This document shows, piece after piece, positions 1 through 10,466 of a DNA stretch of 64,000 nt. Where the stretch lies: assembly GCA_000827325.1 (NCBI GenBank), contig KN832871.1:2294001-2358000 (forward strand), in the 5' to 3' direction. The stretch's first letter is position 1. Every line of letters begins with the position of its first letter. Under the pieces are notes generated by a model. That model searched no databases and was not told where the DNA came from. It saw nothing but the letters and a program-made list of their open reading frames with translations. Source of the DNA: Oidiodendron maius Zn (Eukaryota > Ascomycota > Leotiomycetes > Myxotrichaceae). Made by a program: the position numbers and the translations under genes.

Positions 1-248
1 CTGACCGCGATCCTCCATCTCGAACCTCGGCTCTCCCGAGAGAAGGTAATCCGAGTCCGGCAAAAGCTGGGGAGACCCGCGTCCGACCTCGATTTCTTCT
101 TCTACTCCCCGCAGTTTTCCTATCTCTGTCGTCTTCGTTTTCCACATCATATTCATCCTGTGTGCGACGCTCTCTATCCTACTAGATCCTCTATTATCTT
201 CAACTACTACACAGCGCACAGCTTACATATTGCAATCATCTCGAAACC

Positions 249-557
249 ATGTCAAAGACATTCACACCCGCCGATGTGGCCACACACAATACTGCTGATT
301 CGGGGCTGTATATCATTATCGACACAAATGTTTACGACGTCACCTGTACGTCTCTCCTAAATCCGCGCCCATTACTATAAAGGCTAATCCGTACGCAAGC
401 ATTCGTCGACGAGCACCCAGGCGGCGCCAAGATCCTGAAGCGCGTTGCAGGCAAGGACGCCTCCAAACAGTTCTGGAAATACCACAATGAGTCGGTCCTG
501 AAGAAGTACGGATCGCGGTTGCAGGTCGGGACGGTAAAGGACGCTGCTAAGCTGTGA
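249..557 (+). CDS. Soluble cytochrome b5-like heme-binding protein
   Basis: Exons 249-345 and 400-557 join to an 84-residue protein; the intron has a gtacgt donor and a caag acceptor, and the phases fit. The family carries heme b and transfers single electrons. The axial-ligand motif HPGG (in FVDEHPGGAKIL) lies just after the intron, and a second His sits in KYHNES, the usual position of the other heme ligand. Almost the whole protein is the cytochrome b5 fold. There is no C-terminal membrane anchor and no signal peptide, so a soluble cytosolic form is likely, unlike the microsomal protein. The ATG at 249 is the first that gives a complete domain. The electron-transfer partner cannot be read from the sequence. 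Confidence 0.9.
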
Positions 558-855
558 GGTGAGGGTGGTGATGCGGGCGTATGAAGATTAGTGAACCAAG
601 GTTCCAGTGTGTTAGATGCGCTAGATGCGAGTAGAGCCCTGATAGACAGGCGGATGCACATTTGTTTAGAATACAGGGTAGTCCATATCAAATCCATCCG
701 GCGAACAGACCAAAAATCTCTGACCCATCCTTAAGTCAATCAATGGAAATGCCAATTGCAAGAGGGGCTGCTACGCTGCCGAGGATGTTCACATACATGA
801 TTAAAAAGCAACCTTCCAAGCACGCCAGTGGCATCCCAAGACCCTTGCTATATCC

Positions 856-1434
856 TCAACCATACCCATATCCAAGTGGTCTCGAATATAGCTGGGTTGG
901 TCTAATGGATCTGGCATTAGGGTTCCCATACAAACCCTGCATGAGCAGATTATACTTATACGCACTATCACTGTAACTAGGACTCCTAGCAAATCCACTC
1001 TCGACCTCATACGGCGGCTCTATATAGATGTTTCTCCCCTCAAAATCCCTTCCCAGCAGTTGCGGCTCATCGGTCTGTGCTGCTTTGGCTATGGCCGCGT
1101 AAAATCGCTGATGCGCCGGACACGCCTGGTGCTCTTCGTCTTGGTGCTGCCGTCTCCTTGCCTCACACTGCTCGTGCGTCGTGTCTGTGAGTAAATTATT
1201 CACGCGTCATCCAACTTCCCTAGCTCCTACCGGCTGTCCTGCAGGGCCAAGTTGAGGTACAGTGGCGCTAGCTTGTGTCAGTATGGTAGACTCGTTGTTG
1301 CTACTCTCCGCTTCGATGTCTGCGTTCGTGGTAACCCGATTGGCATGTTGGATGTGACTGCGTCCACCTGATATGAGCTTAACTGACTGTACAACTTTTA
1401 AGTTATAGAGCTTGGAGGGGAATGGTTTATTCAT
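856..1434 (-). CDS. Small hypothetical protein, Gly/Tyr-ending
   Basis: Two minus-strand frames can be joined: 1434-1231 and 1167-856, with a gtagga donor and an acceptor ending gagcag, phase 0, giving about 171 residues. I do not recognise the family. The second exon has a charged stretch rich in Arg, Gln, His and Glu (ARRRQHQDEEHQ) with two cysteines, then a Tyr/Pro/Gly-rich tail ending in GYGYG. No membrane segment or signal peptide is visible. It converges on the cytochrome b5-like gene. The downstream frame lacks its own ATG, which is why the spliced model is preferred; the exact splice sites are uncertain and the gene could be annotated differently. Confidence 0.4.
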
Positions 1435-2105
1435 CGTGATGCCAGCAGTCGTTAACTCATTAGCCTCTGATCAAATGCGTATTAAAGGCCAGGTCCGGAA
1501 GGTCCCTGGATTGGGAGGCTTGAGATAGCATAGGAGATCTTCGAAACAATAACTTAGTACTAATAAAGAGGCTGTAGCAATCCTAGCATAGACGACAGAT
1601 GATATATATAGTAAGAGAATGAGGGATTGGAATACCATTTTGGACTAAATGCAGAGAATATGTACTGATCTTAGTCGTTGGATATGATACTTAGACTAAA
1701 GCACCATGCCTTGAGTACCTCGTCTCAGATTCAAGCTTAGTAGAATGGATAGAATATTAAAATCTTCATCCAATCTGGAACAATTTTGAAGGCGCACTTG
1801 AAATATACATCACGTGATGTCAGCCAGATGCTGCGATTTCCGCTCAGGGGCATTCAGGGGTAGCGAGTGGTAAGAGCTAGTAGGTATCATAGAGAGTACG
1901 GATTCGGGCTCGAAAAGCTCTCCTTCCGGTCTCTGAACATGTTCTATCATTTCCTGTCCTCATAACATAAAGCTCGATAGTTTATGATCGCTCTAACAGA
2001 AGCGAGTCTATCTGAGAGCTCACTCCCAATGTTTGAGATGAAACCAGATATAAAGTAGCCTCCAACGCCAAGACATAAACCTCCCAAACTGTACCGCAAA
2101 AATTT
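1435..2105. other. Intergenic, AT-leaning, no gene seen
   Basis: No frame on either strand looks coding. The stretch has short TA-rich runs near 1600 and is probably the promoter of the minus-strand gene on its left plus the 3' flank of the isomerase gene on its right. Confidence 0.5.
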
Positions 2106-3317
2106 TCAGGCCATCAGCTCTCCTATCTCCAAAACACCAATGACTTCATCGTCATCCATCAGCGCCAAGACGGATTCATCTGTGTAATTGCATGGAAATG
2201 GGCCTTTCTGTTGACTCTCAACCCACTCCTTGGCAGTAGATAGTGTTGTGTCATAGGGTATCTCAACCCAATCTTTCCTCAACGCCATCAACCCATAGAT
2301 TTCGCATGCTGGCTCATCCATGTGATCAGGCTGTAATTTCTTTATGCGGCGGGGTGGCACAACTATGTCATGTCCTCCTTTCACCCATCCTGTCTCTGAT
2401 CGATAGGCTGACATTAAGACATGGGCTCCTGTTGCTGGATGTATATCTATTTCCGGGATCCGGGAGAACTGAATACAAATGTCAGACAGCTTTTGCGGCC
2501 TTTTGAAGGCAGCGCCAATTGCACCCCCAGGATGGTTCTGCAAGAAAACAGCAGCAACATTAGCATGCAGTTCGTTAGATACAGCCACCGCAAGAGCATC
2601 GCCTAGTGCTAGTGCGATTGTTGTAGATGTGGTCGGGGCTGAGAAGCCAAATGAGTCCGTCTCAGACACATGAATTGGCGCGGGGAGAAGAATAGTATCC
2701 GGACGATGCTTGATAATCTCACATGTGGAGGGATCGGTATGAGAGGTCAAGACAATCAGTGGCAGAGAAATATCAAAATGAGGCAAGAGGGAGATAAGCT
2801 CAGCAGTCTTTCCCGAGAATGTTATAAGAAGAATTGTGTCGTACTTCCCGACTTTGCCGAGATCCCCGTGGAGCGCCTCTGTGGGATGGAGATAAGTTGC
2901 ATGGATCTTGAGACTGTTCATAGTCGCCACCAACTTCTTTGCAATATGCCCACTCTTTCCTACTCCTGATATAACGAGCTTTCCCTTATCGCCATCAAAC
3001 CGAGAGATTGCCTCAACTGCTGCGCTAAAACCCCCTCGAGCGGTAGGATCAGTTTCGTATAATTGTGCCAGGCAAGAGAGTGCAGTGGCCTCGGTTCTCA
3101 GAACATGGACAGCATTGGATAGTCTTTGCTTAAAATGTGGACCTGGATCTTGCGTTTCATGGGAGCCAATGGGCACCAAATCATCCAATGGCTGTGAGCA
3201 ATCTAGCTCTCCTGGGGTTGAAGGGGAGGGAGGAGAGGGCGGGGGAATTGAGGGAGCGTGGGAGGTGTTCAGGAGGATCACCGCACTGGTCTGAATGGGG
3301 TGCTGATCCAACGTCAT
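2106..3317 (-). CDS. SIS-domain sugar-phosphate isomerase (KpsF/GutQ-like)
   Basis: Uninterrupted frame of 403 residues from the ATG at 3317; the frame stays open upstream to 3401, but the extra residues look non-conserved. The central part (about residues 110-280) is a SIS (sugar isomerase) domain: ISGVGKSGHIAKK is the phosphate-binding loop, HPTEALHGDLGKV and TFSGKTAEL follow in the order seen in arabinose-5-phosphate isomerases, and QNHPGGAIGA closes the domain. Bacterial KpsF/GutQ enzymes then carry two CBS repeats; here the C-terminal 120 residues are diverged, with only a CBS-like end (VLALMDDDEVIGVLEIGEL). Filamentous fungi carry such proteins although they make no lipopolysaccharide, so the substrate is unknown. 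A TA-rich run at about 3343-3352 lies just upstream of the start. Confidence 0.87.
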   Translation of the reverse strand: MTLDQHPIQTSAVILLNTSHAPSIPPPSPPSPSTPGELDCSQPLDDLVPIGSHETQDPGPHFKQRLSNAVHVLRTEATALSCLAQLYETDPTARGGFSAAVEAISRFDGDKGKLVISGVGKSGHIAKKLVATMNSLKIHATYLHPTEALHGDLGKVGKYDTILLITFSGKTAELISLLPHFDISLPLIVLTSHTDPSTCEIIKHRPDTILLPAPIHVSETDSFGFSAPTTSTTIALALGDALAVAVSNELHANVAAVFLQNHPGGAIGAAFKRPQKLSDICIQFSRIPEIDIHPATGAHVLMSAYRSETGWVKGGHDIVVPPRRIKKLQPDHMDEPACEIYGLMALRKDWVEIPYDTTLSTAKEWVESQQKGPFPCNYTDESVLALMDDDEVIGVLEIGELMA

Positions 3318-6186
3318 GGTGGGAATAGGTCTCCTCTCAGGATATATATATAAATCAGATCTGTGAAGATATATCAAAGCAGAATTGCAGGTGGGGCGCA
3401 ACGGCAGGCGGAACTGTCGGAGAGGGTTGGCAGCGTAATGGCGGGGCTGAATTGAACCGGTATGAAAGCAATTTCTGGCGAAGTCTCAGCTTGGACAAGG
3501 GGAAGATGCTTGGTGGCATTCAATCCGCACTCACAGTGATATATTCTACTATTCCGGAGCAGCTCCCTCGCGGCCCCAACGGCAAAAGGGATCATTTTAT
3601 TGAGGCGGGCGGCCAGATTAACACCATGGCAATGACGAGAGAATAGGAGGGGATGGGAGGGAGAAGAAGAGAAGGGAGAGCAGGAGGATAACCAGGAGCC
3701 GAAATGGAAGTTGTTGTACGAGGCTAGTGTGGCTCCCTTAGAAATCAGCCGTTGAAAGATTGGTGTGTGGTAGCCAAGAGGCGGCGGGGCGGAGGATATC
3801 GGCATCACGCAATCATCGCCTGGAGTGAAACCACCCCACACCAGACAGACAGGCAGGAGAAGTCTGGAAACGAGACGGGAAGGGCACGTGCGACTGGGGT
3901 TTATCATATCAGATCAGCCCGTCCCCGATAAATCGGAAAGGCTGTGCGGGCTGAGATATGAAATGTGGATGGGCTGCAAGACCCAACATCAGGTCTCGGC
4001 TAGGGTGAGGCGAAGAGTGAGTGTATGCCAGGCTGGTCTCGTACAAAGAACGCGCATAAAAAACGAATCCAGATAATATTGGAAGGCTTTCCCCAGCCCT
4101 TGCAAATATGAGGGGGCGAGGAATGTACTTGCCTCTCCAGTCCAGTCTGGCAATCGTATGTGGATTTTACCACCAACTCCTTCCCGGCGGTCCCCGAAGA
4201 ATTCAATAAAAGCTTGGATTGCATACATTCCTACGAGATCTGATCCCTTCTCTTAGATATCAGAGGCAGTAAGGAGTGCGATATTCCCACCGCGATCCGA
4301 TGGGAGATTGTCGTTAATCCCAGAATTTCAATACCAAGATAGCATGAGAATGACTTATCTTATCCTCTAATTTATATTTACTCCTCTCGCTCTTCTTACG
4401 ATACGCACTCTCTTTCGTCACCACTATCCTGTTCGAATACTCTTGAAAAGCGGAAATGTCACTTATGGACAGATCCGCTATCTGCGACCTTTTCTGCGTA
4501 TAGACAGTCATCCATAAGTTGACTCGGGGGTAAGAACGCCATATATACAGCCATAATATGCCGTGCTTGATATCTCTAACATTTCCATCTAGCGCGCCAT
4601 GCTGTTCACACCAAGATTTCCGGCTCATGAAGCGCTACATTATGCTATCTTTTGTCAAGCCAATTGGGTCAGCCATGAAGCAGGCATCATCGTTGCCTTT
4701 CCTCATCGCCATTGATCTCCTGACAATCCTCACCAGCTGAGTAGTTGGCAGGTACAGCCGCTCGCTCAATGGCATAAATGGTGCTTAAAAACAGGATTGT
4801 TGCGGATCCATGGCACCCAAGAATAACAAAGGACGGTATGGAATGGTATATTATCCGAGGATAAATTTTTTCCCCGGAAAGCGGTGTGCGCGTCTGTTGT
4901 CAGGTCGAGATTCTGCATCAATATTTGACCAAACATTATTGATTCTTTCTAGGATTGATGCCCGTAGAGACGTTGAGAATAATATAGGAAGGGAGGAGAG
5001 AAAACCAAGCCTTGTCATCCACTGCATTACTCAATTTGGGAGAATCCGAAGAGGTCAGGCCATCTCTAGCCCTCTTCCAACTAGAGAGGGGCTGCTGCGA
5101 GTAGCTTTGAAGAACAAAACTCTCGCTCTGCACTAGAGGGAAATAAGTGATGCTGTGCATTGACAGCGCACGTAAGTATTGCATCCGGGAAGAAAGTAAG
5201 TAGGCTTTGAATACCGGGTCCCAGAGGCAAGAAAATAGGTATACAGAGTTTCGAAGTCGATTCCTGAGAGCACTCTGTCCGGATTATCAGAAGGCGCATG
5301 AAATCCGGGAGCTGCACATTTAAAACAAAGCCCTGAGGAGGAGGAGCAGGGGATGGTGAGATCGGGGCAGGATTCCCTCACAGACAGCTTTACCCACCAT
5401 GAGCACACAGGCAACGGCGAGGCGGAAATGGGCGTGAATATATCTCTCAGCTGAGTGAATTGCCTGACGGAAGACTAAATGCGACCCGAGCCGTCAGGGG
5501 GGTTCTCTCCTGCGCTGGGACCTCGACCATTAGGCGCCAAGGCAGCCAAAAAAGCAATTTCGCTGCAAATCGGAAGCGCTTCCCCTGCCTCAGCGCCCAG
5601 TTCAGATCAGCCACGCACAACTCAGTGGTTGTTGCTATCCTTGCACTTGCGGGGGTTGAAGGGAGTCATCTTAGGCGTGGTCTCACGAGAACTGGAGCGG
5701 CATTCACGAACATTCTTTCTCTCCCATCTCGTTGCGACCCCACGCGGGCTCCAGAACGCGTGCGTTCAGACCGCGACGGCGTCCTCTTTCCTCCCTCTTC
5801 ATCTATGCTCTCTACATATGAATTTTTATAACTTTGTATTGCGTCCCTCTTACTGTCTAGAAGATTGCAGGTTGGTGCTTCTTCAGCCTTGGTTCGCCAA
5901 ACCCGAGTGCCTGAAGCTGATGCCTCGAGTTAGTAGCTCCGCGATGAGCCCAATTTGACTTGACTGCGACACATCTGGCGAACTCATCGTCCTCGATTGT
6001 TCTTCTGCGAAGCTTTTGAGCAATTACCGCTGCTCTGCGCAGGTTATCGATGCAAAGGCGCTGGTGGACGCGGTAGTCCCACGTAGCCGCCGGCCCTCAA
6101 TTCGACCGTCTCGGCCTCCACGCCCACGCCCTCGATGCGACACAATTCCTCGAGACATTCCTTCTTCGTTGCCTTCGTCCCTCCCC
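3318..6186. other. 2.9 kb divergent intergenic region
   Basis: This lies between the divergently transcribed isomerase and coiled-coil genes. Several open frames exist (for example 3374-3907 minus, 4314-4628 minus, 4810-5136 plus, 5479-5958 plus), but none shows a domain, and they overlap on both strands. The pyrimidine-rich 5700-6186 part is likely promoter and long 5' leader of the gene at 6187. No repeat or RNA gene was recognised. Confidence 0.45.
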
Positions 6187-9051
6187 ATGGCTGCATCGCC
6201 TTCGGTTGCGACAGTTCCAAATACCCCGCTCTTGAATAGACATGGCAATGGCGGCTATGCCAATGCGCGGCCGCCAAGTGGGCCTTGCAATTATACAAAT
6301 CTGAACATCGGGGGAAGTGCGAAGTGTGGGTGTCGTCGATTCACAAAAAATGGCCTGGACGTCCAGGGTGGTACCTCCCAGCCTGGAATATGTTTCTGTG
6401 CCCACCACTCTTGCTATCACGACATTGTGGGAGATAGCGTGAGTCCGGTTGAGGGTGTGCCGGTGGCCGACGGGTCTCTGCGGACCCCAAAACCATCGAC
6501 ACCTGTTAGGCCCCTCGCGGAAGGTGGTCACCCAGAAGCAGGACAAGCTCAAGTCTACTCTCTGCCGGATACTTTGCAATGGAGTCGTTTCATCAACTCA
6601 GGAGCCAGCCAGGAAAGTCTTCCGGCCATCCCGTCCCAATGCCTCTTGCCATCTGATAATGGATCCCGAACTTCAAGCAGCCAGGTAGATCACGCGCGCC
6701 CCTTCTCAGGATTAGGCCTCCAAACCCTGAGTCATATCCGCAAGACCAATCTGAACGATAGCCTTGCGGCTGGAAAGGACAATTTGGTATACGAAAATGG
6801 CAAGGCCATGCAAATGTACCAGGATTCTCATGGCCTTGGCCACTTACAGAGCCTCACTGAGGCGGCCACTCCGAGCGAGGGATCCTTTCAGGATGTTGAC
6901 GCCGAGGCCAACTTTGTCAAGAATGGATCTTTTGTCCAAAATGCGTTGCAAAAAATTTCCGACAGGGGCCAGGGACTCCCGACAGCTTTGCGACCGCCGT
7001 CTGAAGATGATAATGCGGAATCAAGACCCATTACCATGTTAAACGATACCGACGATGAATATCTACTACCTCGGATCATGGGCATCGTGAAACATGTTGT
7101 GGACTATCCACTGAAAATCGAGAACCACGAACATCGATTAGAGCAGCTTGAAAATGCGTCCTTCTCACAACAACTCCTCGAGGAGGTTCGAGATAGCCAT
7201 GATCATCTGGAGGGTCTCATGAACGAGCTTGAGGAACGAGTAGCTGAGGTTGAGAAGCAACAACAGGCTGTGAATGATGCAAGCAGTGTGGGCAGTCGAC
7301 CACATGCAAACGCCTCCTTCGAGTCAAGAATATCTACATCTTCGACAGCCCTGGTAGCCCAGGCCATTGATCATCTGGATTATGCGCGCATTGAGGCACT
7401 CGAGGCACAGATATCTGAGCTCCAGAATGTTGTATCTCCATCGTTTTCTCGACCATGGGAAATAGAGGTCGTGTTCTTGCCCTTCGGGCCTCGGCTGATG
7501 GGCGTCTGGTCGTCCAAATTATCTGGGGGTCAACTGGACAGGATGAGTATGTTGTCGGAGGATGACTGGACTCAAACCCAGAACAACTCCATGGTAGCGG
7601 CGCAAGCTAGTGTCATCGCACAAGACCAGACCACCGCCTGGAACGCTTCTCGGACAGATGTCAGTCATCAGCGGCCATGGCTAATGCCTAGAGCATGCGG
7701 TCTTCAGAGCAAGATTGACAGTCGTTTGAGAAGCAGAGGATTGGTTAAGACGGTACGGATTAGAGGCCCTGATGCTAGAGATGTTCAAGCCGCGATGCTG
7801 TCCGCATTCGGGGAGTTACTTCAGACCATGGCAAACGACCCATTCGGTAACACGGCTCACAAAAGCACGATCCCTCATTCCCTTAGTCATTTTCTAGGGC
7901 TTCGATCTTTCTGGGTTCCGCTGAGGAAGGTACACAAAGATTCTTGTTTGCGATTCCTCAATACATCTGAGATGGTCACTCCTGCACTATGGACTACGCA
8001 ATTCCTATCTTCGAGCGTTGCCATGCGTTCAACTGGGACACGACGGCTATATGTCACTCAGCCTGATAGCTATATCCAGCACCTTGGTACAACCACTGCC
8101 TGGAGCTGGCAAAAGCTACGTCAACTTGACCGAGTTTACACTAACTCAAGCTTTGATCACACCCCAGAGGCCGATGCGAACGAGCCATGCTGGGAGTTTG
8201 ACGATCGTCTGGATCCATCTCCAAGTGTCCACTCTTCTTTCGAATCTCACCTCCCATTGACTATCCGACCCGTCTCTCATGAGAAGCCTGAACCAGCTTC
8301 TACATCATACTCATCCTCCCCTCTCTCACACGACGCATCCATCACTCCAACCTCTCTCTCAGCTCGTCCTATCAACCCTATCTCCCCCCTCAAAGAGCGC
8401 CATCCGTTGCGGCATATTCACACTCGCACGGCGTCTATGCCATCCCTCATCCCGCTCAGCTCTCCGTCTCTACCTAAGCGCCGCATCGCTTCATTCGATA
8501 ATGACACTCAGTCCTCGCCTGTGCGTCCTCAGGCACTCAAAAGGCTACGCACTCGATCCCCGAGCCATCCGCGCGATACTCCACGTTGGAGTGTTGGACC
8601 GCCCAGTCCATACCCTCATATCGAAGAATTCGCGGATTTGAAGAGAGGAACTACTCCCTTTGCATATGCAACGCCGTATAGCAATGCGCCCTATATTGAA
8701 CGCCGTATCAGTGGAGAGTTTAACGACGATGGCGATGATGAGCCGGGCAGTACGACAGAGGAATTTGAGGGTGGGGAGCGCAACGCACTGAGCGACTATG
8801 ACTCCTATGGCGGCGAGCAGAGCCAAGATGAATGGGAGGGTGTCCAGGATCATTCTGAGCTGCAGGATAGTGAGTCACATATGGCTGGCTTGGGCTACGC
8901 CGGGAGCCTGAGGCCGAATCAGGAAGACAGCGACGAAGAGGACAGTAGTTGCCCAAGCGAGTATCCCAGCAACCAACCGCCGGGCGTTGTTTCCGGCGAC
9001 GCAAAGGCGGGTTTCCAGATCCACATTGATGAAGAGGCAGAATCGGTCTAA
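6187..9051 (+). CDS. Large coiled-coil protein with N-terminal Cys/His cluster
   Basis: Single-exon frame of 954 residues from the first in-frame ATG at 6187; the frame remains open upstream to a TTG at 6016 without a Met. Residues 34-78 hold a compact Cys/His set (C34, C47, C49, C69, C71, H73, H74, C76, H78; segments KCGCRRF and CFCAHHSCYHD) that could bind zinc but matches no finger I know. Around residues 295-390 there are two heptad-rich coiled coils (EHRLEQLENASF; LEERVAEVEKQQQ; IEALEAQISELQ). A globular region beginning RPWEIEVVFLPFGPRLMGVW runs to about residue 690. The last 260 residues are Ser/Pro-rich, with basic patches (PKRRIASF, KRLRTRSP) and a very acidic end (EDSDEEDSS). It looks like a conserved fungal nuclear or scaffold protein; its function is unknown. 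Confidence 0.8.
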   Translation: MAASPSVATVPNTPLLNRHGNGGYANARPPSGPCNYTNLNIGGSAKCGCRRFTKNGLDVQGGTSQPGICFCAHHSCYHDIVGDSVSPVEGVPVADGSLRTPKPSTPVRPLAEGGHPEAGQAQVYSLPDTLQWSRFINSGASQESLPAIPSQCLLPSDNGSRTSSSQVDHARPFSGLGLQTLSHIRKTNLNDSLAAGKDNLVYENGKAMQMYQDSHGLGHLQSLTEAATPSEGSFQDVDAEANFVKNGSFVQNALQKISDRGQGLPTALRPPSEDDNAESRPITMLNDTDDEYLLPRIMGIVKHVVDYPLKIENHEHRLEQLENASFSQQLLEEVRDSHDHLEGLMNELEERVAEVEKQQQAVNDASSVGSRPHANASFESRISTSSTALVAQAIDHLDYARIEALEAQISELQNVVSPSFSRPWEIEVVFLPFGPRLMGVWSSKLSGGQLDRMSMLSEDDWTQTQNNSMVAAQASVIAQDQTTAWNASRTDVSHQRPWLMPRACGLQSKIDSRLRSRGLVKTVRIRGPDARDVQAAMLSAFGELLQTMANDPFGNTAHKSTIPHSLSHFLGLRSFWVPLRKVHKDSCLRFLNTSEMVTPALWTTQFLSSSVAMRSTGTRRLYVTQPDSYIQHLGTTTAWSWQKLRQLDRVYTNSSFDHTPEADANEPCWEFDDRLDPSPSVHSSFESHLPLTIRPVSHEKPEPASTSYSSSPLSHDASITPTSLSARPINPISPLKERHPLRHIHTRTASMPSLIPLSSPSLPKRRIASFDNDTQSSPVRPQALKRLRTRSPSHPRDTPRWSVGPPSPYPHIEEFADLKRGTTPFAYATPYSNAPYIERRISGEFNDDGDDEPGSTTEEFEGGERNALSDYDSYGGEQSQDEWEGVQDHSELQDSESHMAGLGYAGSLRPNQEDSDEEDSSCPSEYPSNQPPGVVSGDAKAGFQIHIDEEAESV

Positions 9052-9590
9052 GGAAGGAGATGGTTTGAATAACCTACGACCAACGACGAAATGCAGAATT
9101 TGAAACTGTAAGATGACACAAAATGTTTTTTTCTCCTTACGTATACCTATTTGCATATGCTTTAGTAGGCAGGAGTTCACTGAACGAAGCGTTGGCGTTC
9201 CGGGTCAATCTATGGGCATATATCCAATCTCAGGTTCGCTTACTAGGTAATTCTAGCCATTTGGATGGTACTGGCGAAAGATCAGGTTTACAGATTGGAC
9301 GTGCTGGCACAGATTGAACTGGATTTGCCACATCAAATGTCGAGGAGGGAACAAAAGAAAGCACCTTTGCTCTCCACTTCTGTAAAGATAGATATATACC
9401 TTAGGTGTGGCCATCCACAAGAGTTGCATTCATCTCAAAAGCCAATATATGATTGAATAGTTGCAAGATTTCTATATATGTATAACAGATCTTTTTAACA
9501 CCATATAATGAAATGACCTTCTGCAATTGGGTATTGCATCGTATAGAGCAAAGCACAAGGACGTCCCAATCTCCATCTATTCTCATTCCA
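9052..9590. other. Convergent 3' intergenic region
   Basis: AT-rich spacer between two converging genes; short frames only. It probably contains both 3' UTRs. Confidence 0.5.
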
Positions 9591-10466
9591 TTATTTGGCA
9601 GGCTCAACAGTGTATGATATCTTGGTCATCCCTTTCGACCTCTTGATCTTCCCCACGATGATCTTGCCCACGCCGGAACTATTCTCTACATGGGTTCCTC
9701 CACATGGATACGCCCCTACCCCTTCAATCTCAACCGCCCTGGCCTTTTCTCCTTCGGGAAGGGTGAACCCGTCTAACACAGCGGCGCACTTCTTGTGCAG
9801 CTCTTCAATATCCCACCAGTGCAGCTTGACGGGTAGCTTCCTCGATACTAGCTCGTCCGTCTTCTCCTGGATAGCATCTTTGTGCTTCCCATCAATCAGC
9901 CCCCGGAATTCTACGTACGCTGCGTCAGGATAATGCTGTGCCTTTGTGTCCACGACGTCCGGGATCAGCGAACCCAGCTCGTTTACTGCGAGCCCGAGTA
10001 TATGTCCCGCCGTGTGGAGACGTGAATATAGTAATCTCTTCACACCGTCAATGCACTGCGTGACTCTCTCCCCTGCGATGAAAGGATCTGAGCCCTCATC
10101 GAAGGTCCCCAGATGGAGCGTGCGTTTCTGAGGAGCGTTGCGCACATTCTGAACCTTGAAGCTGGATGCTCCTGATGCAGAGCTCATGGTCCCGACATCG
10201 CTGGGCTGGCCACCACCTTGGGGGTAGAAGATAGTCTCCGAGGTAACTACTACAGATGCGGTGGCAGCACTAGGGAGCTGTTGCTTGAACAGGACCTGCT
10301 CGGCCTCTGGCAGCTCGGCGAATGTAGTCACAGATACCACTTGTGTGGTGAGTTCGAGGAGCTGGCCCTCATATTGATACACTGGTTTCGTGCCATTCGC
10401 AGCCTCCTGAAAGATATGGTTAGCGCTCAATAGAGCCTCTAGTGTCCGACTGTTTCTCTTCGACAT
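9591..10466 (-). CDS. AlaX-type alanyl-tRNA editing protein
   Basis: The frame encodes 291 residues from the ATG at 10466. It carries the second additional domain (SAD) shared by alanyl- and threonyl-tRNA synthetases: the metal-binding pair HTAGH (in LHTAGHILGLAV) and the CGGTHVENSSGVG motif near the C-terminus, preceded by a beta-rich region with TIFYPQGGGQPSD. Free-standing AlaX proteins hydrolyse mischarged tRNA such as Ser- or Gly-tRNA(Ala). The 5' end is uncertain: the sequence from 10470 down to about 10408 (gtatgt to tttcag) looks like an intron, and upstream of it a frame reads ITLPNGPTLLK with no ATG nearby. The true N-terminus may therefore lie in that upstream exon instead of at 10466. 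Confidence 0.85.
   Translation of the reverse strand: MSKRNSRTLEALLSANHIFQEAANGTKPVYQYEGQLLELTTQVVSVTTFAELPEAEQVLFKQQLPSAATASVVVTSETIFYPQGGGQPSDVGTMSSASGASSFKVQNVRNAPQKRTLHLGTFDEGSDPFIAGERVTQCIDGVKRLLYSRLHTAGHILGLAVNELGSLIPDVVDTKAQHYPDAAYVEFRGLIDGKHKDAIQEKTDELVSRKLPVKLHWWDIEELHKKCAAVLDGFTLPEGEKARAVEIEGVGAYPCGGTHVENSSGVGKIIVGKIKRSKGMTKISYTVEPAK

Noticed and set aside
3374-3907. 177-codon minus-strand frame upstream of the isomerase
   Set aside because: No domain, overlaps the isomerase 5' region and a plus-strand frame; composition looks non-coding.
4314-4628. 104-codon minus-strand frame with ATG
   Set aside because: No recognisable features or neighbours supporting it; AT-leaning intergenic sequence.
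5479-5958. 159-codon plus-strand frame upstream of the coiled-coil gene
   Set aside because: Pyrimidine-rich leader sequence read as Leu/Ser/Pro; overlapped by a second frame; likely a 5' UTR or promoter.
6016-6186. N-terminal extension of the coiled-coil protein
   Set aside because: Begins at TTG and has no Met; the first ATG is at 6187.
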